A stretch of 54,835 nucleotides of DNA from NCBI GenBank assembly GCA_944323165.1, contig CALURK010000012.1:1-54835 (forward strand), read 5' to 3'. The notes below the pieces were generated by a model. That model did no database searches and was not told the DNA's origin. It worked only from the letters and a program-made list of their open reading frames with translations. Within the stretch, counting starts at the first letter, position 1. Every line of letters begins with the position of its first letter. Shown here in pieces: positions 1-8,057 of the stretch. Origin of the DNA: Candidatus Gastranaerophilales bacterium. GTDB taxonomy: Bacteria; Cyanobacteriota; Vampirovibrionia; Gastranaerophilales; Gastranaerophilaceae. The translations under genes were made by a program, and so were the position numbers.

Positions 1-1610
1 ACATAGTCTAATTGCTTTAAATCTTTGTTTAATTTAATTAAATCACTTTTTTGTTCTGCACTTTGATATTTTGTTCCCACAAACGGCGGATTACCCATTA
101 TATAATTTAACTTGTCTTTAGGTACTACTTCTTCCCAATTTATCCTTAGAGCGTTTGCTTCTACGATATTTGCGTATGTTTTGAGAGGCAAGAAATCCAA
201 ATCCATATGGACTATGTCTTCCGTTTTTTTCATCATTTGGGATTCTGCTATCCAGAGAGCTGTTTTGGCTACGGTTACGGCAAAATCGTTAATTTCTATA
301 CCATAAAATTGACCAATTGAAACTTTTATTGGATTTAGTTCGCCTTCAAAACCCAGTTTTCCTTGTAGCACTCCGTTTTTGCTGTATAAATTTTCTAAAA
401 CTTCATTTTCTAATTTTCTCAAGGAAATATAAGTTTCTGTCAAAAAATTACCGCTTCCGCAGGCGGGATCGAGAAATGTTAAATTTGATAATTTTGTTTG
501 AAAAGATTTTATTTTTTTTGTTTTTGATGATGGATTTGTTTCTTTTTTTATTAATTCAAACTCGGCTTTCAGCTCATCCATAAAGAGCGGGTCGATTACT
601 TTATGAATATTTTCGATAGAAGTATAGTGCATTCCGCCTTTTTTTCTTGTTTCAGGGTTCAATGTACTTTCAAAAACCGCACCAAATATTGTAGGGCTTA
701 TTTCTGACCAATCAAAGTCTGAACTAGCTCTTTTCAGTAACAAATTTTTTATTTCTTCCGTAAATGTTGGAATTTCAATTTTTTCATCCGCAAATAGTCC
801 ACCGTTCACATATGGAAAAGCCGCAAGTTCGGGTTCCAAGTAGGGGTCTCTTTCTTCAATTTTGGTATTTAAAACTTCGAATAGTTCAATTAGGGCTTTT
901 CTTATTCTTCCGGTTTCAAATTTGGAAAGGTAATCAAGAAACATATCGTGTTTTCCAAAAATGCCTGCATCTTCCGCATACAGACAGAACACCAGTCTTA
1001 CGCAAAGTTTATTTAGACTTTTTAGTGTTTCTTCATTTGTATTGTCAATATATTGTTTCAACAAAGCATCATAGAGTTTGCCTACTATCTCTCCTGCTTG
1101 AAGAGATATTTCCATTTCTTTGCGAAGATGTTCGCTTCCTGTATTAGTCAAAAAGGAGAGTCTGTAATATTCTTTTTCCAAATCTTTTAGTAAAATCTCT
1201 TGTGGTTCTCCGTTTGGACGTTCCATATCGTAGACACAAAATTTTTGAAAATTACAAGTTACAACCCAACGTGGGTGCTGTGATACAGGCAATTCTGTAA
1301 TATATCTTTTTGCTTGTTGAAAAGGGTTTAAGTAACTGCCGTCTGACTGCTTTATCGCTTTATACAAATCTTTATCAGAACTTTTTTGTTCTATTAAAAC
1401 TTTTGTTGTAGGAATATATGCATCTATAAAACTTGTATGGTCGAGGTGTACTTTATCTTCGAAAGAAATAAATTGTTCCGGGTGTTTTACTTCCAAAACA
1501 TCGCGTAAAAGTTGAATCCAAAATTTTTGACTTTCACCTTTTTCATATCCCTTATCTTTCCAGTACTCAACGAATTCCTTTACTGCATCTCTTTGCTTTA
1601 CTTCTGCCAT
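1..1610 (-). CDS. Type IIL (MmeI-like) restriction-modification enzyme, N-terminal part
   Basis: Reading the minus strand from an ATG at 1610 gives an open frame that runs off the window after about 536 residues. The N-terminus has a PD-(D/E)XK-type nuclease pattern, D63, then E74-Q-K76 in 'IEQKSSDK', as in the MmeI nuclease domain. Further on, in the same frame, is the methyltransferase SAM motif DPACGSGNFL (from residue 381) and the catalytic motif NPPF (507-510) typical of adenine N6-methylases. This order (nuclease, helical spacer, methylase, then a target-recognition domain) is that of type IIL single-chain enzymes which cut and methylate with one polypeptide. The rest of the methylase and the recognition domain lie outside the window. 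I checked the frame at these motifs but not every codon. A cryptic or inactive copy cannot be excluded. Confidence 0.85.
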   Translation of the reverse strand, partial: MAEVKQRDAVKEFVEYWKDKGYEKGESQKFWIQLLRDVLEVKHPEQFISFEDKVHLDHTSFIDAYIPTTKVLIEQKSSDKDLYKAIKQSDGSYLNPFQQAKRYITELPVSQHPRWVVTCNFQKFCVYDMERPNGEPQEILLKDLEKEYYRLSFLTNTGSEHLRKEMEISLQAGEIVGKLYDALLKQYIDNTNEETLKSLNKLCVRLVFCLYAEDAGIFGKHDMFLDYLSKFETGRIRKALIELFEVLNTKIEERDPYLEPELAAFPYVNGGLFADEKIEIPTFTEEIKNLLLKRASSDFDWSEISPTIFGAVFESTLNPETRKKGGMHYTSIENIHKVIDPLFMDELKAEFELIKKETNPSSKTKKIKSFQTKLSNLTFLDPACGSGNFLTETYISLRKLENEVLENLYSKNGVLQGKLGFEGELNPIKVSIGQFYGIEINDFAVTVAKTALWIAESQMMKKTEDIVHMDLDFLPLKTYANIVEANALRINWEEVVPKDKLNYIMGNPPFVGTKYQSAEQKSDLIKLNKDLKQLDY

Positions 1611-1709
1611 ACATTCAACTCCTGTGAGTTTGAATATAACATAATTGGCAATAAAACACAATTCATTGTAGTGTTTAAAACTCTTAATTTAAATTTTATT
1701 TTAAATCTC

Positions 1710-1738
1710 TTTACGTGAAAATTGAGTTGTAATATAAT
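1710..1738 (+). promoter_or_regulatory. Probable sigma-70 promoter of the oxidoreductase gene
   Basis: TTTACG (1710-1715) and TATAAT (1733-1738) are separated by 17 nt. They lie upstream of the gene starting at 1767, leaving a leader of about 20 nt with a purine-rich AGAGG ribosome site. The same interval (1611-1766) separates this gene from the divergent MmeI-like gene. Confidence 0.6.
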
Positions 1739-1766
1739 AATAACAAAGTAGAGGTAAAGAGAAAGT

Positions 1767-2765
1767 ATGAAAGAACAAAGAGTTGCCGTTATCGGATATG
1801 GAATGTGGGGACGCAATATTGTCCGTAATTTTTATAATTTAAACGTTTTGGATACTGTTTGTGATTTGGATGACGAATCATTAAAAGCTGTCAAAGAACA
1901 GTTCCCGGGAGTTAAGGTTACAAAAGATTTTAACGAAGTAATTAATAATCCTGAAATCACTGGTGTTGCGGTTGTAACTCCTAGCCACACTCACTTCAAG
2001 ATAGTTAAAGCGATGCTTGAAGCCGGAAAAAATGTTTATGTAGAAAAACCTATTTCAACTGTAGCAGAAGAAGCTAAGGTTCTTACCGAACTTGCAGAAT
2101 CTAAGAATTTAGTTTTAATGGTAGATCACCTGCTTTTGTACCATCCTGCAGTTAACAGGCTTAAAATGCTTATTGAAGAGGGAGTTCTCGGAGATTTAGT
2201 TTATGCTCAAAGCGACAGACTAAACGTTAATTATCATAAAAATGACAGAAGCGTTATGTGGGATTTAGCTCCGCATGATGTTTCCATGATAGCTTATGTT
2301 ACAGGCAAAAATCCTGTTAAAATAATTTCTGCAATCGGATGCTCTTCTGAAAAGAATAATATTATGGATATTACTCATTTGGGAATTGAGTTTGAAGATG
2401 GTTTAATTGCACATATTTCAGACAGCTGGATTACTCCGCAAAAGCACGTTATGCTTCTTGTAAGAGGTACTAAAGCTACGGCAATTTTTGATGATACGGC
2501 GCCTACAGACAAATTGAAAGTTTATGACAACTTTAAGCCTGCCAATACTCAAAATTATGCGCTTGATTATCTAGAAATCGAACCGCTTAAACTTGCTTGC
2601 CAGCACTTTGTAAACTGCTGTGCTTCAGGTCAAAAAGCTCGTTCTGACGGTGCTAACGGATACGAAGTTGTTAGCATTCTTGAAGAAGCTGAAAAAATTA
2701 TGTTAGGTTCTAAACGTGACGAACTTAACAAAAAAGACTTTGCGCTTTCAAGAATGAAAGCATAG
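1767..2765 (+). CDS. GFO/IDH/MocA-family NAD(P)-dependent oxidoreductase
   Basis: The 332-residue protein has an N-terminal Rossmann fold with a GYGMWG nucleotide-binding loop (10-15). It has the EKP signature (93-95) of the family and a C-terminal substrate domain with the conserved DLAPHD segment (166-171), where H170 is the expected catalytic-site histidine. Members oxidise or reduce a sugar or cyclitol hydroxyl with NAD(P). The closest-looking relatives by eye are UDP-sugar 3-dehydrogenases of the WlbA/WbpB type used for surface glycans, but no partner transaminase or acetyltransferase is adjacent, so the substrate is open. The protein looks full length. It is preceded by its own promoter and followed by a separate gene after 73 bases. 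Confidence 0.85.
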   Translation: MKEQRVAVIGYGMWGRNIVRNFYNLNVLDTVCDLDDESLKAVKEQFPGVKVTKDFNEVINNPEITGVAVVTPSHTHFKIVKAMLEAGKNVYVEKPISTVAEEAKVLTELAESKNLVLMVDHLLLYHPAVNRLKMLIEEGVLGDLVYAQSDRLNVNYHKNDRSVMWDLAPHDVSMIAYVTGKNPVKIISAIGCSSEKNNIMDITHLGIEFEDGLIAHISDSWITPQKHVMLLVRGTKATAIFDDTAPTDKLKVYDNFKPANTQNYALDYLEIEPLKLACQHFVNCCASGQKARSDGANGYEVVSILEEAEKIMLGSKRDELNKKDFALSRMKA

Positions 2766-2838
2766 CAAGCCATTCCAGCTTGAAATACGTTCAATGGGGA
2801 TACGGGCGTTTTTCGGAATTTGCTGGTAGCGTTACTAA

Positions 2839-3459
2839 ATGTATCCCGACAAAATGGGGAAAATGATGGCTAATTTTATATCAATATTTAGAATTTTTGT
2901 AATGTTTTTTGCAGTATATCTGATATACACTTGTCAAGGCAATACTGCTGCTTATTTTTGGGCATTAGTACTTACAATAATAGCTTTCGCTCTTGATGGA
3001 GTTGACGGGTACGTTGCAAGAAAATTCCACGAAGAATCTAAATTTGGTGCTCTTTTAGACATTATGGGTGACAGAATTGTCGAGAATACTTACTGGATTT
3101 TATTCGCAGTAATGGGCTGGCTTAATATTCTATTTCCTCTTATTGCAATCACAAGAGGTTTTATTACTGATACAATAAGAAGTGCCGCTATGGAACACGG
3201 ACTTACTCCTTTTGGTATGCAAGTTAATCCTGTTTGCAAATTTATTACAGGTTCTAAAGTTATGAGAATAAGCTATGCTGTAGCAAAAGTTTTAGCTTTC
3301 ATTCTGATTATTGCAGCAAAAATACCAGTCTGTCCTAATAGAGAAATCATTTGGAATATAGGTTTCTGGGCGGCTGTTTTTGCTATTGTATTCTGCGTTG
3401 TAAGAGGCATTCCTGTTGTATTGGAAGCTAAATATTTATTTAATAAGGATGAAAACTAA
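2839..3459 (+). CDS. CDP-alcohol phosphatidyltransferase family membrane protein
   Basis: The signature D-x2-DG-x2-AR-x8-G-x3-D-x3-D is complete, running from DGVDGYVAR to DIMGDR. It marks enzymes that transfer a phosphatidyl group from CDP-diacylglycerol to an alcohol (glycerol phosphate, inositol, serine). Several hydrophobic segments fit a polytopic inner-membrane enzyme of the usual size (about 200 residues). The exact alcohol is not readable. The start is uncertain: ATG codons at 2839, 2854, 2863 and 2866 are all possible and none has a well-spaced Shine-Dalgarno. An in-frame TAA just before 2839 rules out a longer protein. It lies 5 bases before trmL and is probably co-transcribed with it. 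Confidence 0.8.
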   Translation: MYPDKMGKMMANFISIFRIFVMFFAVYLIYTCQGNTAAYFWALVLTIIAFALDGVDGYVARKFHEESKFGALLDIMGDRIVENTYWILFAVMGWLNILFPLIAITRGFITDTIRSAAMEHGLTPFGMQVNPVCKFITGSKVMRISYAVAKVLAFILIIAAKIPVCPNREIIWNIGFWAAVFAIVFCVVRGIPVVLEAKYLFNKDEN

Positions 3460-3464
3460 ACAAT

Positions 3465-3920
3465 ATGAGTAAGATTAATATTGTTCTGTATGAACCTGAA
3501 ATTCCTCAAAACACAGGAAATATCGCAAGATTATGTGTTTGCACAGGAGCTTCTTTGTACTTAGTCGGCAAGCTTGGTTTTGCTCTGACTGATAAATACA
3601 CAAAACGCGCGGGAATGGATTATTGGCAAAATGTCGACTTACATAGAATTAACTCTATGGACGAATTGTTTGAGATGTTTCCTGATGGTAAATTCTATTA
3701 CTTGACTACAAAATCAAAGAAAAAATATACAGATATAAAATTTGAGGACGAAGTGTTTTTGGTTTTTGGTCCTGAATCGAGAGGACTACCGCAAGAATAC
3801 GTTACAAGAGATAGTGCAATAACTATTCCAATGGTAGAAGGTCAAAGAAGCCTTAATTTATCTAACTCTGTTGCTATTGTAACTTATGAAGTTATCAGAC
3901 AATGGGGCAAGATAGGATAG
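3465..3920 (+). CDS. trmL: tRNA (cytidine/uridine-34-2'-O)-methyltransferase
   Basis: This 151-residue protein is a minimal SPOUT methyltransferase. It opens with NIVLYEPEIPQNTGNIAR, the conserved N-terminal motif of TrmL, and carries the knot motifs GPESRGLP and the SLNLSNSVAI-type C-terminal loop that binds S-adenosylmethionine. TrmL methylates the ribose of the wobble base of certain tRNA-Leu species. Length matches the family (about 150-160). The gene follows the phosphatidyltransferase by 5 bases without a clear ribosome site of its own. Translation coupling is likely. Confidence 0.93.
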   Translation: MSKINIVLYEPEIPQNTGNIARLCVCTGASLYLVGKLGFALTDKYTKRAGMDYWQNVDLHRINSMDELFEMFPDGKFYYLTTKSKKKYTDIKFEDEVFLVFGPESRGLPQEYVTRDSAITIPMVEGQRSLNLSNSVAIVTYEVIRQWGKIG

Positions 3921-3931
3921 GAGGGAATAAG

Positions 3932-4339
3932 ATGATAAGTATAGATAACCTTGTAGATGCTTCTAAAACTTTAAAAACCTGTTATCAAGATTATGCAGCC
4001 AATCAAGATTCACCTTTTATAGAATATATCGCGGATTCTTGCGTAAAACGCTTTGAATACACTTTAGAAACTGCTTGGAAACTTGCAAAAAGAATTTTCA
4101 TCCAGAAATATGCAAAAACAGAGCAAGAATTAACAATGAATAATATCTTTCGTTATATGCAAAGTTACGGTTGGACTCAAAACTGGGAAAATTGGAAAAA
4201 TTATTATACAAAGAGAAATAACGTTGCTCATGAATATAATTTGGCAAAGTCACGCGTACTTTTAGAAATCATTCCCGATTTCATAAAAGATGTTGACTAT
4301 TTTATAAACAAACTTAGCGAGGATGAAAATGCCAATTAA
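3932..4339 (+). CDS. HEPN-domain protein of a HEPN-MNT pair (HI0074/HepT-like)
   Basis: The 135-residue all-helical protein resembles the nucleotidyltransferase substrate-binding (HI0074) and HepT families. It carries the HEPN signature R-x4-H as R95-NNVA-H100, the RNase active-site motif of HepT toxins. I choose ATG 3932 because GGAGGG lies 5 bases upstream; a longer frame from 3902 would overlap trmL and lacks such a site. Its last 17 bases overlap the downstream MNT nucleotidyltransferase gene, the classic toxin-then-antitoxin order. In known hepT/mntA systems the nucleotidyltransferase silences the HEPN RNase by adding AMP near the active site. Toxicity here is inferred only. Confidence 0.8.
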   Translation: MISIDNLVDASKTLKTCYQDYAANQDSPFIEYIADSCVKRFEYTLETAWKLAKRIFIQKYAKTEQELTMNNIFRYMQSYGWTQNWENWKNYYTKRNNVAHEYNLAKSRVLLEIIPDFIKDVDYFINKLSEDENAN

Positions 4340-4622
4340 GGGTGTGAGTGAAAAAGAAGAGCAAATTATAAAAGAAATTCTCTCTGCATACAAGAAGTAT
4401 AATTTTTACTACTACGGCTCTCGTGTAAAAGGAAACTTCAGAGGAGCATCAGACTTAGATATTTATATAAAATCATCAAATGACATTGATTTGAACGACA
4501 TAGAGGATATGAAAAAAGCTTTTGATGAGAGTTTACTTCCCTATGTTGTAAATCTGGCGTATGATGCAGATGATAAGTTTTATAAAATGATAGAAAAAGA
4601 TTTCGTGAATGTGTTTGAATAA
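4323..4622 (+). CDS. MNT-type minimal nucleotidyltransferase (MntA-like antitoxin)
   Basis: The 99-residue protein carries the nucleotidyltransferase motif G32-S33-x10-D44-L-D46, with both metal-binding aspartates intact, so it should be catalytically competent. It is the size of minimal nucleotidyltransferases (MNT). It overlaps the 3' end of the HEPN gene by 17 bases, so the two are probably translated as a coupled pair. By analogy to MntA it would neutralise the HEPN partner by AMPylation. Two start codons (4323 and 4329) are possible. Confidence 0.8.
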   Translation: MKMPIKGVSEKEEQIIKEILSAYKKYNFYYYGSRVKGNFRGASDLDIYIKSSNDIDLNDIEDMKKAFDESLLPYVVNLAYDADDKFYKMIEKDFVNVFE

Positions 4623-4643
4623 GTTTATAAAAAGCAGGTTTTT

Positions 4644-5462
4644 ATGACAGAATACAAAATGCCAACAAGAGAACAAAATTCTAACAAGGGAACTTTTGGA
4701 AAAGTTCTTAATTTTTCAGGTTCGAAAAATTACATCGGAGCAGCTTATTTATCGACGGTATCAATTCTTAAAACAGGCGGAGGATTTGCGGCTCTTGCAA
4801 CAGAAAAAGATATTATAAAATCTGTTTCTACACTACTTCCGGAAGCCGTTTATTTATCCAGAAAAGAAGGATTAAAAGATATTAAAAACTTTTCTGTAAT
4901 CTTAATCGGCTGTGGTTTGGGATTAGAAAGAAAATCCGTTAATTTATTCAAAAAAGTCATAAAATCAATTTCTAACTCTAATACCCCAACAATTATTGAT
5001 GCTGACGGTTTAAATATTTTGAGCAAAAATAATTTAAAACTACCTAGAAATACAATAATTACTCCGCACCCGCTTGAAGCGGCAAGGCTTTTGGGTGTAA
5101 ATTTGGAAGAAATTTTATCAGACTTGGAAGGCTCTGCCAAAAAACTTGCTCACAAATATAACTGTATCGCCGTTCTTAAAACTCATAGAACAATTATCAC
5201 AGACGGAAACGAGCTATTTATAAACCAACACGGCAATTCTGCTCTAGCAAAAGCAGGCTCGGGGGATGTACTTGCTGGAATTATCGCAGGAATTCTCGCT
5301 CAAGGCGGGGGATTAAGTTTATTTGAAGCTGCAAAACTTGGGGTTTATTTACACTCAAGAACAGGGGAAATTGCCTCAGAAGAGCTAACAGAATACTCAG
5401 TTTTGGCATCTGAACTGCCAAAATACCTACACTTGGCTATCAAAGAACTTATAACAGATTAA
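4644..5462 (+). CDS. nnrD: ADP/ATP-dependent NAD(P)H-hydrate dehydratase
   Basis: The 272-residue protein is the stand-alone C-terminal (YjeF-C/ribokinase-like) module that repairs hydrated NAD(P)H by ATP- or ADP-dependent dehydration. Recognisable motifs are DADGLNIL, TPHPLEAARLLG and the glycine-rich nucleotide/anion site AGSGDVLAGIIAG. Many bacteria fuse this domain to an NAD(P)HX epimerase (NnrE); the epimerase half is absent here, as in Bacillus YxkO. An AGG ribosome site lies 6 bases before ATG 4644. It follows the HEPN-MNT pair by 21 bases, and the XRE gene after it is convergent. Confidence 0.88.
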   Translation: MTEYKMPTREQNSNKGTFGKVLNFSGSKNYIGAAYLSTVSILKTGGGFAALATEKDIIKSVSTLLPEAVYLSRKEGLKDIKNFSVILIGCGLGLERKSVNLFKKVIKSISNSNTPTIIDADGLNILSKNNLKLPRNTIITPHPLEAARLLGVNLEEILSDLEGSAKKLAHKYNCIAVLKTHRTIITDGNELFINQHGNSALAKAGSGDVLAGIIAGILAQGGGLSLFEAAKLGVYLHSRTGEIASEELTEYSVLASELPKYLHLAIKELITD

Positions 5463-5465
5463 TTA

Positions 5466-5678
5466 TTAAATCTCTAGGAAAGTCTTTGGTTTAACATCTA
5501 AAGCTTTTGCAATCAAAATCAGTGTTTTTGTAGGAATATTAGTTTCTCCTCTTTCAATCATACCTACATAATTTCTACTGACACCGATTGTTTCTGCAAG
5601 CTTTTCCTGCGAAATCTTTTTTAATTTTCGTGCAAATTTTATATTATTACCAATTTTTCCTAATTCTTCATCCAACAT
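5466..5678 (-). CDS. XRE-family HTH regulator (70 residues)
   Basis: This is a single Cro/C1-type helix-turn-helix: the pattern 'ISQEKLAETIGVSRNYVGMI' followed by ERGETNIP is the canonical HTH_3 domain. At 70 residues there is no room for a ligand or oligomerisation domain, as in small phage or toxin-antitoxin repressors. It lies 18 bases downstream of a second XRE gene in the same orientation, suggesting a two-gene regulator unit. No good Shine-Dalgarno precedes the ATG. Targets are unknown; the inverted repeat at 6108-6131 is a nearby candidate. Confidence 0.85.
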   Translation of the reverse strand: MLDEELGKIGNNIKFARKLKKISQEKLAETIGVSRNYVGMIERGETNIPTKTLILIAKALDVKPKTFLEI

Positions 5679-5696
5679 GATTTATATCTAAACAAA

Positions 5697-6020
5697 TTAG
5701 TTCAAACAATCCAAATATGCAGAAATTGCGTAAAGTTTTTTATTATTATTTTTAAACTTTTCTAACTTCTTTACAACATCATCATACACAACATCTTTAG
5801 AAATATCTTTGTCAAATATAAACAAATCATAAGGCTCTATATCTAAAGCATCAATAAGCTTTTCAATATTTGATAATGCCATAAAATTTCTGCCTGTTTC
5901 AACATTACCAAGCCCTCTTGCAGATAAACCTATCATTTCTGATAATTGCTCTTGATTTAAACCTTTTAATTTTCTAAGATATTTAATTCTTTGTCCCAAT
6001 TGCTTTTTTATATCTGACAT
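5697..6020 (-). CDS. XRE-family HTH regulator (107 residues)
   Basis: The first 65 residues form a Cro/C1-type helix-turn-helix (pattern LNQEQLSEMIGLSARGLGNVETGRN, split here as LNQEQLSEMIG and LSARGLGNVETG). The remaining 40 lysine-rich residues form a short predicted helical tail. A TAGGA site precedes the ATG. It is the upstream gene of a tandem pair of HTH regulators on the minus strand, and diverges from the LuxR-like gene at 6175. The intergenic region contains a promoter embedded in an inverted repeat. Confidence 0.85.
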   Translation of the reverse strand: MSDIKKQLGQRIKYLRKLKGLNQEQLSEMIGLSARGLGNVETGRNFMALSNIEKLIDALDIEPYDLFIFDKDISKDVVYDDVVKKLEKFKNNNKKLYAISAYLDCLN

Positions 6021-6107
6021 TTTTATAATTCCTACTAGGTTAATTATATGTTGTAATGCTCTTTTATTTAAGGAAATTAGACTAGTGTTTAATTTAAATC
6101 AAACTAC

Positions 6108-6131
6108 AGACTTCCTATAATAGAGAAGTCT
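6108..6131 (+). promoter_or_regulatory. -10 box inside a 7-bp inverted repeat (probable operator)
   Basis: AGACTTC (6108-6114) and GAAGTCT (6125-6131) are perfect inverted arms around a 10-base centre that contains TATAAT (6116-6121). A regulator bound to the repeat would cover the -10 box. The predicted start of transcription lies about 45 bases before the LuxR-like gene at 6175. It stands in the divergent region between two HTH genes, so one of their products is the natural candidate to bind it. Confidence 0.6.
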
Positions 6132-6174
6132 ATGATGGAATTTTTAGAATTTTACACTTGAAAGGGAAGTGAAA

Positions 6175-6408
6175 ATGTACAGACAATTGCTAACTCCAAG
6201 GGAAAAAGAAATAGTAGAACTGCTACTCAATAATCATAGTAACGCCAGTATTGCTCAACAGTTAAATTCAACTAAAAAAGCTATCTCTGTCAGATTATGT
6301 CAAATATATATTAAATTTAGAGTTAATAAACAACCCAATCCCAGAGAGTTACTAGTAAAGAAAATCAAAAATTATAAAGATAATCTACTCCAAGAGTTTA
6401 CCCTCTAG
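6175..6408 (+). CDS. Small LuxR/GerE-type HTH protein
   Basis: The 77-residue protein begins with a LuxR-type recognition segment: LTPREKEIVELLLNNHSNAS followed by IAQQLNSTKKAISVRLCQIY. This is the pattern of the four-helix GerE domain found at the C-terminus of response regulators. Here it stands alone, without a receiver or ligand domain. I choose ATG 6175 because AAAGGGA lies 7 bases upstream; the GTG at 6169 is too close to that site. Its stop is 1 base from the end of the convergent nucleotidase gene. It probably binds DNA, possibly the inverted repeat at 6108-6131. Confidence 0.8.
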   Translation: MYRQLLTPREKEIVELLLNNHSNASIAQQLNSTKKAISVRLCQIYIKFRVNKQPNPRELLVKKIKNYKDNLLQEFTL

Positions 6409-6409
6409 T

Positions 6410-8002
6410 TTACCCCCCTGTATTTACCCCCTCAAACTTAATTCTGCCTGTCTGGTTAATTACCACAGGCTCGTTCAAATGCTTAATATATTGGCATGCC
6501 AGATAATCTTTATTAAACGGATAATTAATACATTCTTCTTTCGGAGCAAGAACATCAAAATCTGCACCTTCAAACATCATAAATGAATCTTGGGCTACTT
6601 GATAAAATTTATCTTCTCTCGGGTTTTCAATATCTATGGGATGTTCAACTCCTTCTTTATCTACAAAATTCATCGCAGTCAATTTTCCCTCTTCAGGATT
6701 TACTGTATAATTCAAGCCTGATACTGCCAACAATCCAGGTTTATTACCGTGTGTTTTGTATGTAGCTTCTATCGTATGCTTGAACATATCTACTAATTTT
6801 TTCTCAGAAACATTTGCAACCGATATTCTATCTTCAAAAGGAGCAATGTCTTTAATGTCACGAGAATCAATTATACCTTCTTGAAAAAAGCTTCTTGTTC
6901 CGCTATTGTTCCAAATTGCAATATCTGTTCCCAATTCATAACGCATCGCATCACACATAAAGTTTGCGTGTGCATTTTCTTCGATTAACGTTAATGGTGG
7001 TGGGGTAACTGATTTTATAAACCCAATAACTTCCGGTTCACCCAAAATAGAATTTATTATATATTGGTTAATCATATTTTTCGAGAACTGTCTTGTCTCT
7101 CCCAAATTATTTTGAGCTTTTGTTATAACTCCGTCTTTATCAAAAGTTAAGTTTAGCTGACCAAAATAATTTCCGTTTTTGCCAGCCTCGGTTATAATTA
7201 CAGGCTCACCTGTTTTAGAATATAACAAGTTCTTGCCTTCTTTAATATCTTTAATTAATTCGTGAGTATGTCCGCCGATTATTACATCAATACCTTCTGT
7301 ATTTTCTGCAACAACTTTATCTCTTTCATTTCCTAAATGAGAAAGTAAAAATATCTTATTAACCCCTTTTTCCTTAAGTTCTTCAATTTCTTCTTGTATA
7401 TCTTCTATAGTATCGTCCAAATCATCGACTTTGCAGTCGGTATGGTATGAAGGATGTGTTATTCTTGAAGTTAAATCTACAGGGGCAGCACCTATCAAAC
7501 CTATTTTTTCACCTTTTACATCAACTATTGAAGATTTCTTTATATAATTGCTTAGTTGAGTTCTTTCTTGCTCCTCAACTTCATCCGGATCTTCTGAATC
7601 TATTGAGTCTTGTTTTAGGTTAACTGCATAGTAATTGCCGTTAAAATTACTTAAAGTATCAGCAAAATCTTTTTGTTTTGTATCCATTTCGTGATTACCG
7701 AGAGCTGAGCCTTTAATTCCTGCAAGATTCATAAACTTAACAACTGCCATATTAACAGCCTTATTTTTTTCATCTCCGATATTGTTATCTCCGGCAGAAA
7801 CTTTTAAATCGCCTTTTAAACCTGATAGAATTCTTGTCATATTGTTAGTCTGCCCGTGAAGATCATTTACATAACCTACGGACATTTCAAAAGTGTCTTG
7901 TTTTGGAGTCTTTTCAAGTTTATTTTGTTTAGCAGATCCCTGAGATTCTCTAAATGTTAATAGTTGTGGGTTAATATTTATTGGAGTTATTTTTATATTC
8001 AT
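6410..8002 (-). CDS. UshA-like metallophosphatase/5'-nucleotidase, paralogue A
   Basis: The 530-residue protein has the two-domain layout of 5'-nucleotidases and 2',3'-cyclic phosphodiesterases. Metal ligands are in YVNDLHGQ (D47, H49), AGDNNIGD (71 on), LGNHEMD (GNHE 102-105), LLSHLG and GGHTHE (243-248). The C-terminal substrate domain includes NNSGTR and an IAPFEDRI segment. Start chosen at 8002, since AGGA lies 5 bases upstream; the ATG at 8026 adds eight residues. Unusually there is no Sec signal peptide: the first 20 residues read MNIKITPININPQLLTFRES, a motif also seen in two other proteins here. It is the downstream copy of a tandem pair. Confidence 0.88.
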   Translation of the reverse strand: MNIKITPININPQLLTFRESQGSAKQNKLEKTPKQDTFEMSVGYVNDLHGQTNNMTRILSGLKGDLKVSAGDNNIGDEKNKAVNMAVVKFMNLAGIKGSALGNHEMDTKQKDFADTLSNFNGNYYAVNLKQDSIDSEDPDEVEEQERTQLSNYIKKSSIVDVKGEKIGLIGAAPVDLTSRITHPSYHTDCKVDDLDDTIEDIQEEIEELKEKGVNKIFLLSHLGNERDKVVAENTEGIDVIIGGHTHELIKDIKEGKNLLYSKTGEPVIITEAGKNGNYFGQLNLTFDKDGVITKAQNNLGETRQFSKNMINQYIINSILGEPEVIGFIKSVTPPPLTLIEENAHANFMCDAMRYELGTDIAIWNNSGTRSFFQEGIIDSRDIKDIAPFEDRISVANVSEKKLVDMFKHTIEATYKTHGNKPGLLAVSGLNYTVNPEEGKLTAMNFVDKEGVEHPIDIENPREDKFYQVAQDSFMMFEGADFDVLAPKEECINYPFNKDYLACQYIKHLNEPVVINQTGRIKFEGVNTGG

Positions 8003-8057
8003 AAATTCCTGCTTTTTAGATAACAAAACGGGTAAATATTATTTTTGCTACCTGACA

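Noticed and set aside
112..1147. Several plus-strand frames at the left end
   Set aside because: They are shadows of the MmeI-like gene on the minus strand, which carries the methylase motifs in one frame.
5466..6408. The three HTH genes as a prophage lysis-lysogeny switch
   Set aside because: They lie 36 kb from the virion block with no other phage gene nearby; a link is not supported by the sequence.
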